From Sandaracinaceae bacterium (GTDB lineage Bacteria > Myxococcota_A > Polyangia > Polyangiales > Houyiibacteriaceae), in NCBI GenBank assembly GCA_016706685.1, contig JADJJE010000001.1, forward strand, positions 558,001 to 622,000: a DNA stretch of 64,000 nucleotides. The letters run 5' to 3'. This document shows, one piece after another, positions 9,265-18,277 of the stretch. The translations under genes and the position numbers were made by a program. Below the pieces are notes generated by a model, which was not told where the DNA came from, did not search any database, and was given only the letters and a program-made list of their open reading frames with translations. The first letter of the stretch is position 1; the number at the start of each line of letters is the position of its first letter.

Positions 9265-9964
9265 CGGGCGGCGGGGGCCGGGGGGGCGCGCCGGCGGGGG
9301 GCGCGGGGGGGGGCGGCCGCGCGTGCGGGCCCGTCGCGGGGTCGGCCGGGCGGTCTGGGGCGGGGCCGCGGGGGGCCTTCGGGCGGTGTGGTCCGGCGGC
9401 CCGCGGGGCCGCTCGGGTGGTTGCGTCGCCGTCGTCGCGGCGGGGGCCGGGGCGGCGCCGCGCTGGGCCGTGGCGGGGTGCCCGCGGTCCGGCGGGGGGG
9501 CGGCCCCGCGCTGTGCCGGGCGTGCGCGCGGGGGGCTGCTCGCGGTCGGCGGCGCGCCTCCTGCGGGTTCGGCCGCTCGGCCGGCGGCGTGGCCGCGCGG
9601 GTGGCGGGTCGCGGGCGCGGCGTCGGGGGCGTGGCGCGGCCGGGGGCGGGCGGCGCGGCGCGGGGGCGGGCGCCTCCTCCCCGCCGGGGTCGGGGTATTT
9701 CAACGGGCTGCTAAGCACCCCGCACTAAAGTGACTAAAGTCCGGGGCAGCAACCCTGGCCAAGATTCATTGCGGAAGTCCGCCCCATGACGGGCGCGGAC
9801 TGTGTGGTTCAATGCTGGATGTGTCTCGAATTCAATCTCGTCCGCAGTTTGGAACTCGACCGTTCGCGCACGCGACGGCGACCGCCTTTCGCCGGGTGCC
9901 AATGCCGCCGAAACAATCCCGATTCATGCAAGCCGGATCCAACCAAGACTCGAGATGAGTCGCT

Positions 9965-9991
9965 AGCCGTCGCCGTCGCCGTCGCCGACAA
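9965..9991. repeat. GTCGCC hexanucleotide repeat, inverted partner of the 9130 repeat
   Basis: GTCGCC repeats on the + strand are followed by GACAACGCTCACGACAAC. The reverse complement matches the left block at 9100-9165 over roughly 60 bases with scattered mismatches, including the flanking GAGTCGCT/GAGTCATT region. The two copies point toward each other across the G-tract. Confidence 0.7.
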
Positions 9992-10043
9992 CGCTCACGA
10001 CAACGCGCGGGCGGCAGCGTGGATTTGGCACTGCGACGCGGTA

Positions 10044-11366
10044 CTACGGTGCGGCGAGGATCCCGCCCGCTACCGCCACGCGCACCAGCGCGTCTTCGTC
10101 CAGCAGCGCGGCGCGCGCGCGGTCTGGGTCGCCGGCGTCGCGCGTGAGTGCGGCCGCGGCGATGCGCCGGTGCGTGACCCGCGTGTCCACCAGCGCAGCG
10201 TCCAGCAACGCCAGCGCGGCAGCATCTCCCTCGCGCGACAGTGACACCGCCGCCATCACGGCGGGCACGTCGTCGCCGGCCAGCATCTCGCGCAGCGCCG
10301 CCTGCCCGGCCGCCTGCGAGGACACCCCACGCAGCAGGGTCTGCGCGAGGATCAGCCGCGCGCGGCGCACCGGCTCGGCCTCGAGGCGGGCCAGCAACTC
10401 CGCCTCGTAGCGCGGCGCGCCAGTGGATGGATCGGGCGCGAACACGAGCGTGAGCGACGAGAGCGCCACCGCCGCCTGGGCGCGGATGTTCTCGTCGCTG
10501 TGGGCGAGCGCGCTCACCAGGTAGTCGGCCGCGCGCGGCGCCTCGGGCTCTTCTTCGCGCTGCGCGAGCAAACGCGCCGCCTCCACGCTGCTGGTGCTGG
10601 GAGGCGTGGCGAGAAAGCCCGCGAGCACGCCGGACGCCTGCACGGGGTCGGCGTGGGAGAGCGCCATCAATGCAGCCATGCGCACGCTCCCGTCGGGGTC
10701 GCTCAGACGCTCGCGCAGCTCGGCGAAGGCCTCCGGCCCCTGGTGACCGAGGGCCTGGAGCGCCGCCACGCGCACGGTGAGCGCGGGGTCCACGCGCGCC
10801 ACCTGCTCGAGGGCCACGCGCACCTCCGCATCCGGTGCCGACTGCCGGAGCCGCATGGCGGCCGCACGGCGCACCCGCGCGCTCGGGTCTGTGAGCGCCG
10901 CGCGCAGCACCGCAGCGTCATCCGCAGCGCCAGGGTCGAGCGCGCCCTGGGCCGCGGCGCGCGCCTCGTGGTCCTCGGCGTCCAGGAACGCCCGCAGCTC
11001 CGCGCGCGCCAGGGCATCGCCCGCGTCGGACTGCAGCAGCAACGCGGCCGCACGCACCGCCGGCTGCGGGTGCTGGGCCAGCCGCCCCAGCGCGCTGCGG
11101 CCGTGCTCCCCCGCGCGGCGCAGCTGCGAGAGCGCGGCGTCACGCACAGCGCCGTCCTCCGACTCGGCCGCGAGCTCGAGCGTGAGCGCCGCCACGTGAC
11201 GCAGCAGCCCCACGTCCGGACCGTCGCTGCTGCGCACGCGCTCGTACGCCGCCAGCGCCTCCGGCACACGCCGCTGCTGCACCTCGGCGCGTACCGCCGA
11301 GCGTGGACCGCTGGCGCACGCCGCAAGGCCGAGCACCAGCGCGATGGTCAGCGCTCCCCGCCTCAC
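10044..11366 (-). CDS. HEAT-repeat lipoprotein
   Basis: 440 residues. The N-terminus MRRGALTIALVLGLAACASG is a lipoprotein signal with lipobox LAAC. The remainder is a solenoid of Ala/Leu/Arg-rich helix pairs of about 30 residues, many with the HEAT signature of an Asp/Pro turn followed by VRxAA (for example DPSARVRRAAAMRL and DPALTVRVAALQAL). It is likely an envelope-anchored protein-binding scaffold. The stop of the hydrolase gene upstream overlaps its ATG (ATGA at 11363-11366), so both are probably one transcript. The 3' end runs up to the unusual repeat and G-tract region. Confidence 0.8.
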   Translation of the reverse strand: MRRGALTIALVLGLAACASGPRSAVRAEVQQRRVPEALAAYERVRSSDGPDVGLLRHVAALTLELAAESEDGAVRDAALSQLRRAGEHGRSALGRLAQHPQPAVRAAALLLQSDAGDALARAELRAFLDAEDHEARAAAQGALDPGAADDAAVLRAALTDPSARVRRAAAMRLRQSAPDAEVRVALEQVARVDPALTVRVAALQALGHQGPEAFAELRERLSDPDGSVRMAALMALSHADPVQASGVLAGFLATPPSTSSVEAARLLAQREEEPEAPRAADYLVSALAHSDENIRAQAAVALSSLTLVFAPDPSTGAPRYEAELLARLEAEPVRRARLILAQTLLRGVSSQAAGQAALREMLAGDDVPAVMAAVSLSREGDAAALALLDAALVDTRVTHRRIAAAALTRDAGDPDRARAALLDEDALVRVAVAGGILAAP

Positions 11367-12466
11367 GGCGTGGCTCCCGCGCCTTCCGGTCCCGCGGGGA
11401 GCTCGCGAACCAGCTTGAGCAGGCGCCGGAACGCGCGAGCGCGCCCGGTCTGCAGGATGTGCCCGCCCTCGAACACCTCGAGCGGCACGTCGAAGTGCGA
11501 CGCGATGCGCACGCCGTGGCTCATGGGCGTGATGGCGTCACGCTCGCCCACGGCCACGAAGCAACGCTCGCGCGAGACCAGCAGCGGCCGCCGCAATGGA
11601 CTGATCAACGCGTGCGCCTCCTCGAGCAGGTGGTGGATCTCCGTGCGCTGCGCCTCGTCGCCCGGCAGCTGCCCGGCGTCACGCGTCCAGTCCGCCACCG
11701 ACGCGAGCGGGATGAAGGGCACCGCGAACGCCAGCCGCGGCTCCACCGTGGCGAGCAGCGCGGTAGAGAACCCGCCCAGGCTCATGCCCATCATGCCCAC
11801 GTGCGCGTAGCCCTCGGCCAGGCTCAGCCACAGAACGAGCGCACGCAGGTCGGCCACGGTCTGGCGAAAGCCTTCGAGCGCGAAGGTGAGGTCTGCCCCC
11901 GGCCAGCGCGGCGGGCGCCCGAGGCCGCGGTCGTTGCGCGGCCCGTGGAATGGCAGCACCGCCAACACCACGTCCACCCCGCGCCGCAGGAAGCCGTCAA
12001 TCGGCCAGACCCACTCTTCGGCGCCGAGCGTGCCGCCCAGGTACCCGTGCACCAGCACGATGGCCGTGCGCGCCGGGCGCCGCCCCGCGAGGATGCGCCG
12101 GGCGTGCACGGTGCGGTTCGGCGTGAACGCCGCGAAGGCCTCGCCCACCTCGCCGAAGTGCGGCCGGTGCGGGCTCGGGAAGCGCAGGTCCTCCACCAGG
12201 CGGCCGGACACGCTCGAGCGGCCCAGCGTCACGCGCGATCTTCGCACCTCGGGCACCGAGGGCACACCGAAGAACGCGTCTGGATCCGTGAACCAGCGCG
12301 GCTCGTTCCAGCGCGAAACGAATGCGCTGAGCGACTCTACGTACTGGTCGGCGGAGCCACGCGGCGCGCGCTTGGCCCGCAGGACGTTGTCGTTGAAGAA
12401 GCGGTCCACCACCCCAGCGAGCGCGCCCACGGCCTGCTGTCTCTTGCTGTCCGCGACGCGACGCAT
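11363..12466 (-). CDS. Alpha/beta-hydrolase fold protein
   Basis: 367 residues. HGYLGG forms the oxyanion-hole strand, GMSLGG carries the nucleophilic serine in the usual elbow, and VGERDAITPMSHG plus the later GGHI supply plausible acid and histidine. The domain layout, with a long N-terminal extension containing FFNDNVLRAKR and WFTDPDAFF, resembles the ABHD18/DUF2048-like hydrolases, although that assignment is tentative. No signal peptide is seen from the ATG at 12466, so it should be cytoplasmic. Its stop overlaps the start of the HEAT lipoprotein. The substrate is unknown. Confidence 0.7.
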   Translation of the reverse strand: MRRVADSKRQQAVGALAGVVDRFFNDNVLRAKRAPRGSADQYVESLSAFVSRWNEPRWFTDPDAFFGVPSVPEVRRSRVTLGRSSVSGRLVEDLRFPSPHRPHFGEVGEAFAAFTPNRTVHARRILAGRRPARTAIVLVHGYLGGTLGAEEWVWPIDGFLRRGVDVVLAVLPFHGPRNDRGLGRPPRWPGADLTFALEGFRQTVADLRALVLWLSLAEGYAHVGMMGMSLGGFSTALLATVEPRLAFAVPFIPLASVADWTRDAGQLPGDEAQRTEIHHLLEEAHALISPLRRPLLVSRERCFVAVGERDAITPMSHGVRIASHFDVPLEVFEGGHILQTGRARAFRRLLKLVRELPAGPEGAGATP

Positions 12467-12486
12467 GGTGGGGGCCGCGCCCGGGG

Positions 12487-12921
12487 TCACTTGCCCTTGG
12501 GCGGCGGCGGAGGCGGAGGCGGCGTGGTCTGCTCCACGAGCCAAGCATCGGTGGACATGAACTCGACGCCGTCCACGTCCGCTTGGTCGGCCAGGTCGGG
12601 GTGGTCCGTGATCACGCGCTTGGCGCCCGCCGCCTTGGCGGTGGCGGCCAGCGCCTTGGCCCAGTCACCGGCGTCATGCTCGGCGATCTTCACCTGCTCC
12701 ACCAGCGAGCCGATGGTGGTCATCTGGATGGCCACGGCCTCGGGCTTGAACGCGGGCACGGCGTGAAGCATGGCCTCCACGCGCGCGAGCACCCAGGCAG
12801 ACGTCTTGGTCTTGCCGTGCTTTGCCACGCCACCCAGCACGCGCTGGACGACCTGCTCGGGGGGCGTACCGACACTCACGGACGCGTTCACAAAAACATC
12901 GGGTGCGAGGATCACGTTCAC
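12487..12921 (-). CDS. PIN-domain-like protein, degenerate active site
   Basis: About 144 residues. The start VNVILAPDVFVNASVSVGTPPEQVV and the end RVITDHPDLADQADVDGVEFMSTDAWL follow the beginning and end of PIN nucleases. However, the usual first-strand DTN is APD, so one of the metal-binding acids may be shifted or lost. The C-terminus is a proline run followed by KGK. The GTG at 12921 has a GGAG about 10 bases upstream; a TTG at 12972 is also in frame. No antitoxin-like gene sits beside it, so a toxin-antitoxin role is not supported. Confidence 0.55.
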   Translation of the reverse strand: MNVILAPDVFVNASVSVGTPPEQVVQRVLGGVAKHGKTKTSAWVLARVEAMLHAVPAFKPEAVAIQMTTIGSLVEQVKIAEHDAGDWAKALAATAKAAGAKRVITDHPDLADQADVDGVEFMSTDAWLVEQTTPPPPPPPPKGK

Positions 12922-13058
12922 GTTCAGGTTATCTCCAGGACCGATGATCCTGCCGCAGGGTGCCGAGGTCAACCCTCACTTGAGCAACGTGTAAGGGTTC
13001 TCGGCGCCGGTGCGTTCAGCCCTTCAATCTCACCGCTGCCCGCTGCCTCGGAGGTCCC

Positions 13059-14537
13059 GTGTCCTACATCACCCGCCATCCCGCCGCCGCGATCGTCTTC
13101 ACCCTGGCCATGGCCCTCGCCGCGCCCCCACCGGCCCGCGCCTTCTGTGGCTTCTACGTGGCCGGCGCGGACACCAGCCTCTACAACGACGCCACCATGG
13201 TGGTGCTGATGCGCGACGGACAGCGCACCGTGCTGTCCATGCAGAACAGCTACTCGGGCCCCATGGAGGACTTCGCCATGGTGGTCCCCGTGCCGGAGGT
13301 GCTGCACGAGGAAGACGTGCGCACGCTGCCGCCCGAGATCTTCCGCAAAGTGGACCAGCTCAGCGCCCCGCGCCTGGTGGAGTACTGGGAGGAGGACCCT
13401 TGCCACCCGCAGTACACCTACGAGATGAGCGCGGTGCCCACGTCGGCCGCGGCTGACGGCATGGTGGAGGAGGAGTCCGGATACCAGGTGCGCGTGGAGG
13501 CGCGCTTCAGCGTGGCCGAGTACGACGTGGTCATCCTGAGCGCCGGCGACAGCAACGGGCTCGAGCGCTGGCTGCAAGACGAGGGCTACAACATCCCGAG
13601 CGGCGCGGCGCGCGTGCTGCGCCCCTACGTGGAGAACGGCACCAAGTTCTTCGTGGCCAAGATCGACGCCCAGCGCGTGCAGTTCGACGCCAACGGGCGC
13701 GCCATCCTGTCGCCGCTGCGCTTTCACTTCGACGACCCGCAGTTCCAGCTGCCGGTGCGCCTGGGGCTGCTCAACAGCCAGGGCGAGCAGGACCTCATCG
13801 TGCACACGCTGGGCAACGGCACGCGCTACGAGGTGGCCAACTACCCGAACGCCACCATCCCCACCAACCTGATCGTGGACCAGCAGGTGCGCGAGCACTT
13901 CGGCGCGTTCTACGAGACGCTCCTCGAGCAGACGCTCGCCCAGCACCCGGGGGCGGTGCTCACGGAGTACGCGTGGAGCGCGTCTTCGTGCGACCCGTGC
14001 CCGGGGCCCACGCTGGACGGCGGCGACATCATGACGCTGGGCGGCGACGTGATCCCCAGCGGCGGCAACGGCGACTGGGTGCTCACGCGCCTGCACTTCC
14101 GCTATGACGAGCAAATCCTCGGAGAGGACCTGGTGTTCCGCCCCGCGCCCGGCATCCGCGGCGGCAACGGCCTGCCCGACGCGAACGGCCGCTTGGCAGA
14201 GACCGGCGCCATCGAGAGCGGCAGCTGGAACAGCTTCCAGGGGCGCTACGTGCAGCTCCACCCTTGGGAGGGCGACATGGACTGCCAGAGCCCGGTGCGC
14301 GGGCAGTGGGGCTACAACAGCGGCCCCATCTCGGCGCCCAGCCGCCTGTCGGACCCCACGCTCAGCGCGGCCAGCTTGCCATCGGGTGTTGGCGTGGGCA
14401 GCGGCGGTGGCAGCTCGCCGCAGGGCTCGCGTGGCTGCGGCCGCTGCTCCCTCGGAGCGCGCGAGTCCGGCGCCCTCCCCGCGCTGCTCACCCTGGGCCT
14501 GCTCGCCGTGATCCAGGGGCGCCGGCGCCGGCGCTGA
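13059..14537 (+). CDS. DUF2330 surface protein with MYXO-CTERM tail
   Basis: 492 residues from a GTG preceded by GGAGG. A signal peptide ends ARAFCGFYVAGADTSLYNDAT, which is the conserved start of DUF2330, including the early cysteine. QNSYSGPMEDFAMVVPVP is also typical of the family. The C-terminus has GCGRCSLG, one hydrophobic helix and RRRRR, the layout of the MYXO-CTERM sorting tag, which implies export and attachment to the cell surface. DUF2330 has no known biochemical role. It is transcribed divergently from the PIN-like gene and converges on the VAT1-like oxidoreductase. Confidence 0.8.
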   Translation: MSYITRHPAAAIVFTLAMALAAPPPARAFCGFYVAGADTSLYNDATMVVLMRDGQRTVLSMQNSYSGPMEDFAMVVPVPEVLHEEDVRTLPPEIFRKVDQLSAPRLVEYWEEDPCHPQYTYEMSAVPTSAAADGMVEEESGYQVRVEARFSVAEYDVVILSAGDSNGLERWLQDEGYNIPSGAARVLRPYVENGTKFFVAKIDAQRVQFDANGRAILSPLRFHFDDPQFQLPVRLGLLNSQGEQDLIVHTLGNGTRYEVANYPNATIPTNLIVDQQVREHFGAFYETLLEQTLAQHPGAVLTEYAWSASSCDPCPGPTLDGGDIMTLGGDVIPSGGNGDWVLTRLHFRYDEQILGEDLVFRPAPGIRGGNGLPDANGRLAETGAIESGSWNSFQGRYVQLHPWEGDMDCQSPVRGQWGYNSGPISAPSRLSDPTLSAASLPSGVGVGSGGGSSPQGSRGCGRCSLGARESGALPALLTLGLLAVIQGRRRRR

Positions 14538-14567
14538 GCGTGGCTGTGCGAGCGCCGCCCGGGGCGC

Positions 14568-15587
14568 TCACGGCACCAGCACCACCTTGCCCACGTTCTT
14601 GCCCTGCTCGAGGTAGCGGTGCGCCTCGGCCGCCTCGGCGAACGGGAACACCTTGTCCACGTGCGGCATGATCTTGCCCTGCTCGAACAGCACCATGAGG
14701 GCGCGCGCCTGGTCGGCCAGCATGTCCACCTCGTGCCACAGGTGGCCCAGGTTCACGCCCGACATGCCGCGGTTGTCGTCCATGAAGTTGCGCGGCGAGA
14801 ACAGCGGCAGGCCCGTGAGCTCCTTCAGGATGCGCCCCAGGTTGCGCTTCTCGCCGCCGTTCATGTTGGCCCAGCCGAACGCGATGAGCTGGCCCGAGCT
14901 GCGCAGGATGCTGTAGCCCTTCTTCCAGTCGCGCCCGCCGAGAGCATCCATGATCAGGTTCACGCCCCGCCCGTCGGTGAGCTTCTTGATCTCCTCGACG
15001 TAGTCGTTGGTGCGGTAGTCGATGGCGTGATCGCAGCCGTGCGAGCGCACGTAGTCGTGCTTGCCCGCGGAGGCCGTTCCATACGTGGTGATGTCCGGTA
15101 CCGTCTTGCAGAGCTGCAGCACCGCCGTGCCCACGCCGCCCGCCGCCATGTGGATGAGCACGTGGTCGCCGGGCTTGATGCGCGCCACCTGGAACAGCAT
15201 GTGGTACGCGGTCAGGTAATTCACGGGCAGCGCCGCGGCCTGCTCGAAGGTCATGCTGGCGGGCATGCCGAAGATCTGGTTCTCGGGGACCACCACGCAG
15301 TCCGCGTGCCCGCCGAAGCGCGTGAGCGCGGCCACGCGGTCGCCCACCTTCACGCTGGTCACGCCTTCGCCCACGGCGTCCACCAAGCCCGCAGCTTCGT
15401 AGCCCGGCACGAAGGGCATCTTGGGCGCGTCCGGGTACAGGCCCTGGCGCGCCATGACCTCGGCGAAGTTGAGGCCCGCCGCGTGCACGCGCACGCGCAC
15501 CTCACCGGCCTTGGGCTCGGGGTCGGGGCTCTCACGGAGCTCGAGGACGTTGGCCTTGCCAGCTTTGGGGATCCAGATCGCGCGCAT
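14568..15587 (-). CDS. MDR-family oxidoreductase, VAT1/quinone-reductase-like
   Basis: 339 residues of the medium-chain dehydrogenase/reductase superfamily without zinc ligands. The catalytic-domain block NFAEVMARQGLYPDAPKMPF and the Rossmann motif AAGGVGTAVLQL mark it. The insertion MNGGEKRNLGRILKELTGLP with FSPRNFMDDNRGMSGVNLGHLW is characteristic of the synaptic vesicle VAT1-like group rather than of classical QorA. It probably reduces quinones or enones with NADPH. The ATG at 15587 is unambiguous. The next gene upstream on the same strand is a second MDR enzyme. Confidence 0.85.
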   Translation of the reverse strand: MRAIWIPKAGKANVLELRESPDPEPKAGEVRVRVHAAGLNFAEVMARQGLYPDAPKMPFVPGYEAAGLVDAVGEGVTSVKVGDRVAALTRFGGHADCVVVPENQIFGMPASMTFEQAAALPVNYLTAYHMLFQVARIKPGDHVLIHMAAGGVGTAVLQLCKTVPDITTYGTASAGKHDYVRSHGCDHAIDYRTNDYVEEIKKLTDGRGVNLIMDALGGRDWKKGYSILRSSGQLIAFGWANMNGGEKRNLGRILKELTGLPLFSPRNFMDDNRGMSGVNLGHLWHEVDMLADQARALMVLFEQGKIMPHVDKVFPFAEAAEAHRYLEQGKNVGKVVLVP

Positions 15588-15668
15588 GGGGTTCTCGATG
15601 GGTGACGGGTCGGAGAAGAGCCGCGCCGGGCGCGGAGGTCGAGTGCGTCGTCTCGCTCGCGAGGAGCG

Positions 15669-16673
15669 TTACGCGCGGAGCACGATCTTGCCGGTGGTGC
15701 TGCCGCCTTCGAGCAGCGCGTGGGCTTGCTCGGCCCGCGCGAGGGCCCGCTCGGCGCCGATGAGGGGCGCACGCAGCTGGCGCTCGGCCAGCGCGCGCAT
15801 GAGCCGCTGCCAGTCTTCACGGCACGCGGCCGGGCCACAGCCAGGGCTGGCCGTGATGCCATACGGGCGCACGCGAACACCGGGCTGGAGCGCGGCCCGG
15901 AGCGCATGACGCATGCCGCTCGCGATGCCGGCGAGCCCCTTGCCCATGTCTCCGGAGACGCCCAACGCCACCAGCGTGCCGCCCGGCGCGAGGGCCTTCG
16001 CGCTCTGCACCAAGTGCTCCCCGCCGATGCCGTCGATGACCGCGTCCACGCCGCGCCCGCCGGTGCGTTCGCGCACCACCTGCACGAAGTCTTCCGTGCG
16101 GTAGTCGATGGGGGAGCCCCCGCGGTCCAGCACCACGTGGTGCTTGCCGGCCGACGCGGTGCCGAACACCCGCAGCCCCAGGTGGCTTCCCACGTCCAGC
16201 ACCGCGCAGCCCACGCCGCCCGCCGCGCCGTGCACCAGCACGCTGCCCCCGGCGGAAACAGCGGCCACGCGCGTGAGCGTCTGGAGCGCCGTGATGGCGT
16301 TCAGCCCGAGGCCAATGGCGTCCCGCGCGTGGACCGCGTCGGGGATGGGCACGCAGGCCGTGGCGGGCACGATGACGTGCTCGGCGTAGCCCCCGAAGCC
16401 GGTGAGCGGCATGAGCACGGCCACGCGCTGCCCACGCAGCAGCGTCACGCCCGCGCCCACGGCGTCCACGTCGCCCGCCACGTCGTAGCCCGGCGTGAAG
16501 GTGAAGGGCGGCGCCAGCACCCCGCGCCGGCGCATGACATCGCCATAGGCCACGCCGGCGTAGCGCACGCGCACGCGCACCTCGCCCGCCCCGGGAGACA
16601 GCAACGGCCCCTGCACGAAGTCCATGCGCCGCCGCGAGCCGCGCCCGCTGATCTCGATGCGCCCGCTGGTCAC
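15669..16673 (-). CDS. Zinc-independent MDR oxidoreductase (quinone reductase-like)
   Basis: 334 residues. The pattern GVAYGDVMRRRGVLAPPFTFTPGYDVAGDV, the nucleotide-binding GAAGGVGCAVLDVG and the C-terminal QAHALLEGGSTTGKIVL are those of NADPH:quinone oxidoreductases. It is related to, but clearly different from, the VAT1-like gene next to it, so this is not a recent duplication. The GTG start at 16673 overlaps the stop of the upstream hypothetical gene (GTGA, 16670-16673), implying coupled translation and probably a shared substrate. The pair is divergent from a GntR regulator. Confidence 0.8.
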   Translation of the reverse strand: MTSGRIEISGRGSRRRMDFVQGPLLSPGAGEVRVRVRYAGVAYGDVMRRRGVLAPPFTFTPGYDVAGDVDAVGAGVTLLRGQRVAVLMPLTGFGGYAEHVIVPATACVPIPDAVHARDAIGLGLNAITALQTLTRVAAVSAGGSVLVHGAAGGVGCAVLDVGSHLGLRVFGTASAGKHHVVLDRGGSPIDYRTEDFVQVVRERTGGRGVDAVIDGIGGEHLVQSAKALAPGGTLVALGVSGDMGKGLAGIASGMRHALRAALQPGVRVRPYGITASPGCGPAACREDWQRLMRALAERQLRAPLIGAERALARAEQAHALLEGGSTTGKIVLRA

Positions 16674-17413
16674 GCGTGCGCGCTCGCCTCGGCCTTCTTG
16701 CGCTTCATGGCCACCTCGCGGGGGTCCCGCTCCAGCCACTCGATGCGCTTGCCCTCGCGGAAGCGCCGCGACACCACCTCGAGCGCCGTCTGCGGGATGC
16801 GATGGAGCGGCACGCTCTCTGGGAAAGCCACGGCGCAGTAGTTCACGAAGTCCACCACGCTGAAGAACTCGGGCGGGAACTCGGCGTCCTCTTCGCTGGG
16901 CTTCGGGTAGTCGAAGCGCGCAGCCCGCGCGATGTAGCCTTCGTCGCCCAGGAAGAGCCGCAGGTACGCGTCGGGGTCCGCCACGATCATGCCCAGCAGG
17001 CGGCGCCGCGCGCGGTGCACCAGCGTCTTCGGGCTGAGCAGCGCCTCGGTCTCCAGGCGCAGCGCCTCGAGCCCACCCGGGTGCGTCTGGATGACCTGCA
17101 GGTCCCACACGGGCATGCCCTGGTGATAGGTGAAGTGCAGGTGTCGGATGACCGACTGCAGCTTGGCCGCGAAGCCCGTACCCGTCTCGAGGTGGTCACG
17201 CCCAATCAGGCCCAGCAGCACGGGCTGCCGCACCACGGGGTGCCCGAGCGGCGTGCCCGCGTAGTACAGCTCGTTGGTGGCGTCGCTGCTGATCACGTAC
17301 GGCAGCATCTGCAGCTCGCCCTGGCGCACCTGCATGGCGGTGGGGATGCGCGGGACGAGGCCGGCTTCGACAAACGGCGCGAGGCGAGCGGCGAGTGAGT
17401 AGCGGTGCGGCAT
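16670..17413 (-). CDS. Conserved hypothetical protein coupled to an MDR oxidoreductase
   Basis: 247 residues from the ATG at 17413. No signal peptide or membrane helix is visible. It is a soluble alpha/beta-type protein with several aromatic and His-rich stretches (SVIRHLHFTYHQGMPVWDLQVI, then FFSVVDFVNYCAVAFPES) and a basic C-terminus. I do not recognise the family. It is the first gene of a two-gene unit with the quinone reductase-like enzyme, and it faces the GntR regulator across a short intergenic region rich in inverted repeats. It may be a partner or substrate-binding subunit of a pathway controlled by that regulator; that is inference. Confidence 0.65.
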   Translation of the reverse strand: MPHRYSLAARLAPFVEAGLVPRIPTAMQVRQGELQMLPYVISSDATNELYYAGTPLGHPVVRQPVLLGLIGRDHLETGTGFAAKLQSVIRHLHFTYHQGMPVWDLQVIQTHPGGLEALRLETEALLSPKTLVHRARRRLLGMIVADPDAYLRLFLGDEGYIARAARFDYPKPSEEDAEFPPEFFSVVDFVNYCAVAFPESVPLHRIPQTALEVVSRRFREGKRIEWLERDPREVAMKRKKAEASAHA

Positions 17414-17461
17414 GTGCGGAACTCCAGCGTGACGTAGAAGGAAGGGGCTGGACAACCCCCT

Positions 17462-17488
17462 AACTGTGTTTTACAGTTGTGTATCACA
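17462..17488. promoter_or_regulatory. Probable GntR-type operator in divergent promoter region
   Basis: Two adjacent palindromes sit between the divergent hypothetical gene and the GntR gene: AACTGT-N5-ACAGTT (17462-17478) and TGTG-N3-CACA (17478-17488). The surrounding 40 bases are distinctly AT-richer than the neighbourhood. Position and symmetry suit autoregulation and control of both transcripts. Confidence 0.55.
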
Positions 17489-17521
17489 GCTGGGGTGCCG
17501 TCAAGAGGCCCGCGAGAGAAA

Positions 17522-18277
17522 ATGTCCGAGACCGAACGCAGCGAGACCACGGTAGACGTCCTCGAGCGCACGCTGGTGCGGCGCATCCTGCGGCGTGAGT
17601 ACGCGCCCGGGGTGAACCTGCCCTCGGTGCGGCAGCTGGCGGCCGAGTTCGACGTCACCGCTCCCACCATCCAGCGGGTCACGGCGCGGCTCGAAGCGCA
17701 CGGCCTGGTGGAGGCCCGCCACGGTAGCGGCGTGCGCGTGCTGGACGCCACGAAGAAGGGCGGGCTGTCGCTGCTACCGCTGTGGTTCGACGCGTTGTCG
17801 GACAACCCGCAGGAGGCCACGCGCGTGTTCCGCGAGTGCATGGAGCTGCGCCGGCTGGTGGCCGTGCACTTGGCCCCGCGCATCGACGTGGTGAGCGCGG
17901 CGCCGGGGCTGTTGGCTGCGCTCGAGCGCACGCGCGAGGCAAAGACGGTGGACGAGCTCATGGAAGCGGATCTCAGCTTCACGCGCGCCGTGCTGGACGC
18001 GGCCGGGCACTTCGGCGCCACCGCGCTGTTCAACACGGTGGAGACCGTGATCCGCAACGTGCCCGGCGTGGCCGACGCCTTCTACGGCGACCCGGAGCTG
18101 CTGCGCGCGTCGCTGAGCGCGGTGGTGGGCGCGGTGGCCCAGAGCGGGGCGGAGCGTGACCAGGCCATGCTCGCCGCGCTCGAGCGCTGGGACGAGCAGG
18201 CGGCGGCGCGCTTCGAGGCGTTCGTGACGGCGCGGGCGCGTGAGAACGGCCCGCGGTCTGCTAGGAATCGGGCATGA
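17522..18277 (+). CDS. GntR/FadR-family transcriptional regulator
   Basis: 251 residues. The winged helix-turn-helix lies at about residues 10-75: LPSVRQLAAEFDVTAPTIQRVTARLEAHGLVEARHGSGVRV is a GntR N-terminal domain. The C-terminal half is an all-helical FCD-like ligand domain (ECMELRRLVAVHLAP with a later LSFTRAVLDAAGHFGATALF). FCD regulators usually sense organic acids or acyl compounds. The ATG at 17522 follows the palindromic region. The stop overlaps the ATG of hisA-like (ATGA at 18274), a tight linkage to a biosynthetic gene that is unusual for this family. Confidence 0.8.
   Translation: MSETERSETTVDVLERTLVRRILRREYAPGVNLPSVRQLAAEFDVTAPTIQRVTARLEAHGLVEARHGSGVRVLDATKKGGLSLLPLWFDALSDNPQEATRVFRECMELRRLVAVHLAPRIDVVSAAPGLLAALERTREAKTVDELMEADLSFTRAVLDAAGHFGATALFNTVETVIRNVPGVADAFYGDPELLRASLSAVVGAVAQSGAERDQAMLAALERWDEQAAARFEAFVTARARENGPRSARNRA

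Noticed and set aside
12487..12921. Toxin-antitoxin module
   Set aside because: The PIN-like protein has an altered active site and no antitoxin-sized neighbour.
14568..16673. Recent duplication of the two MDR oxidoreductase genes
   Set aside because: The proteins share only superfamily motifs; each belongs to a distinct subgroup.
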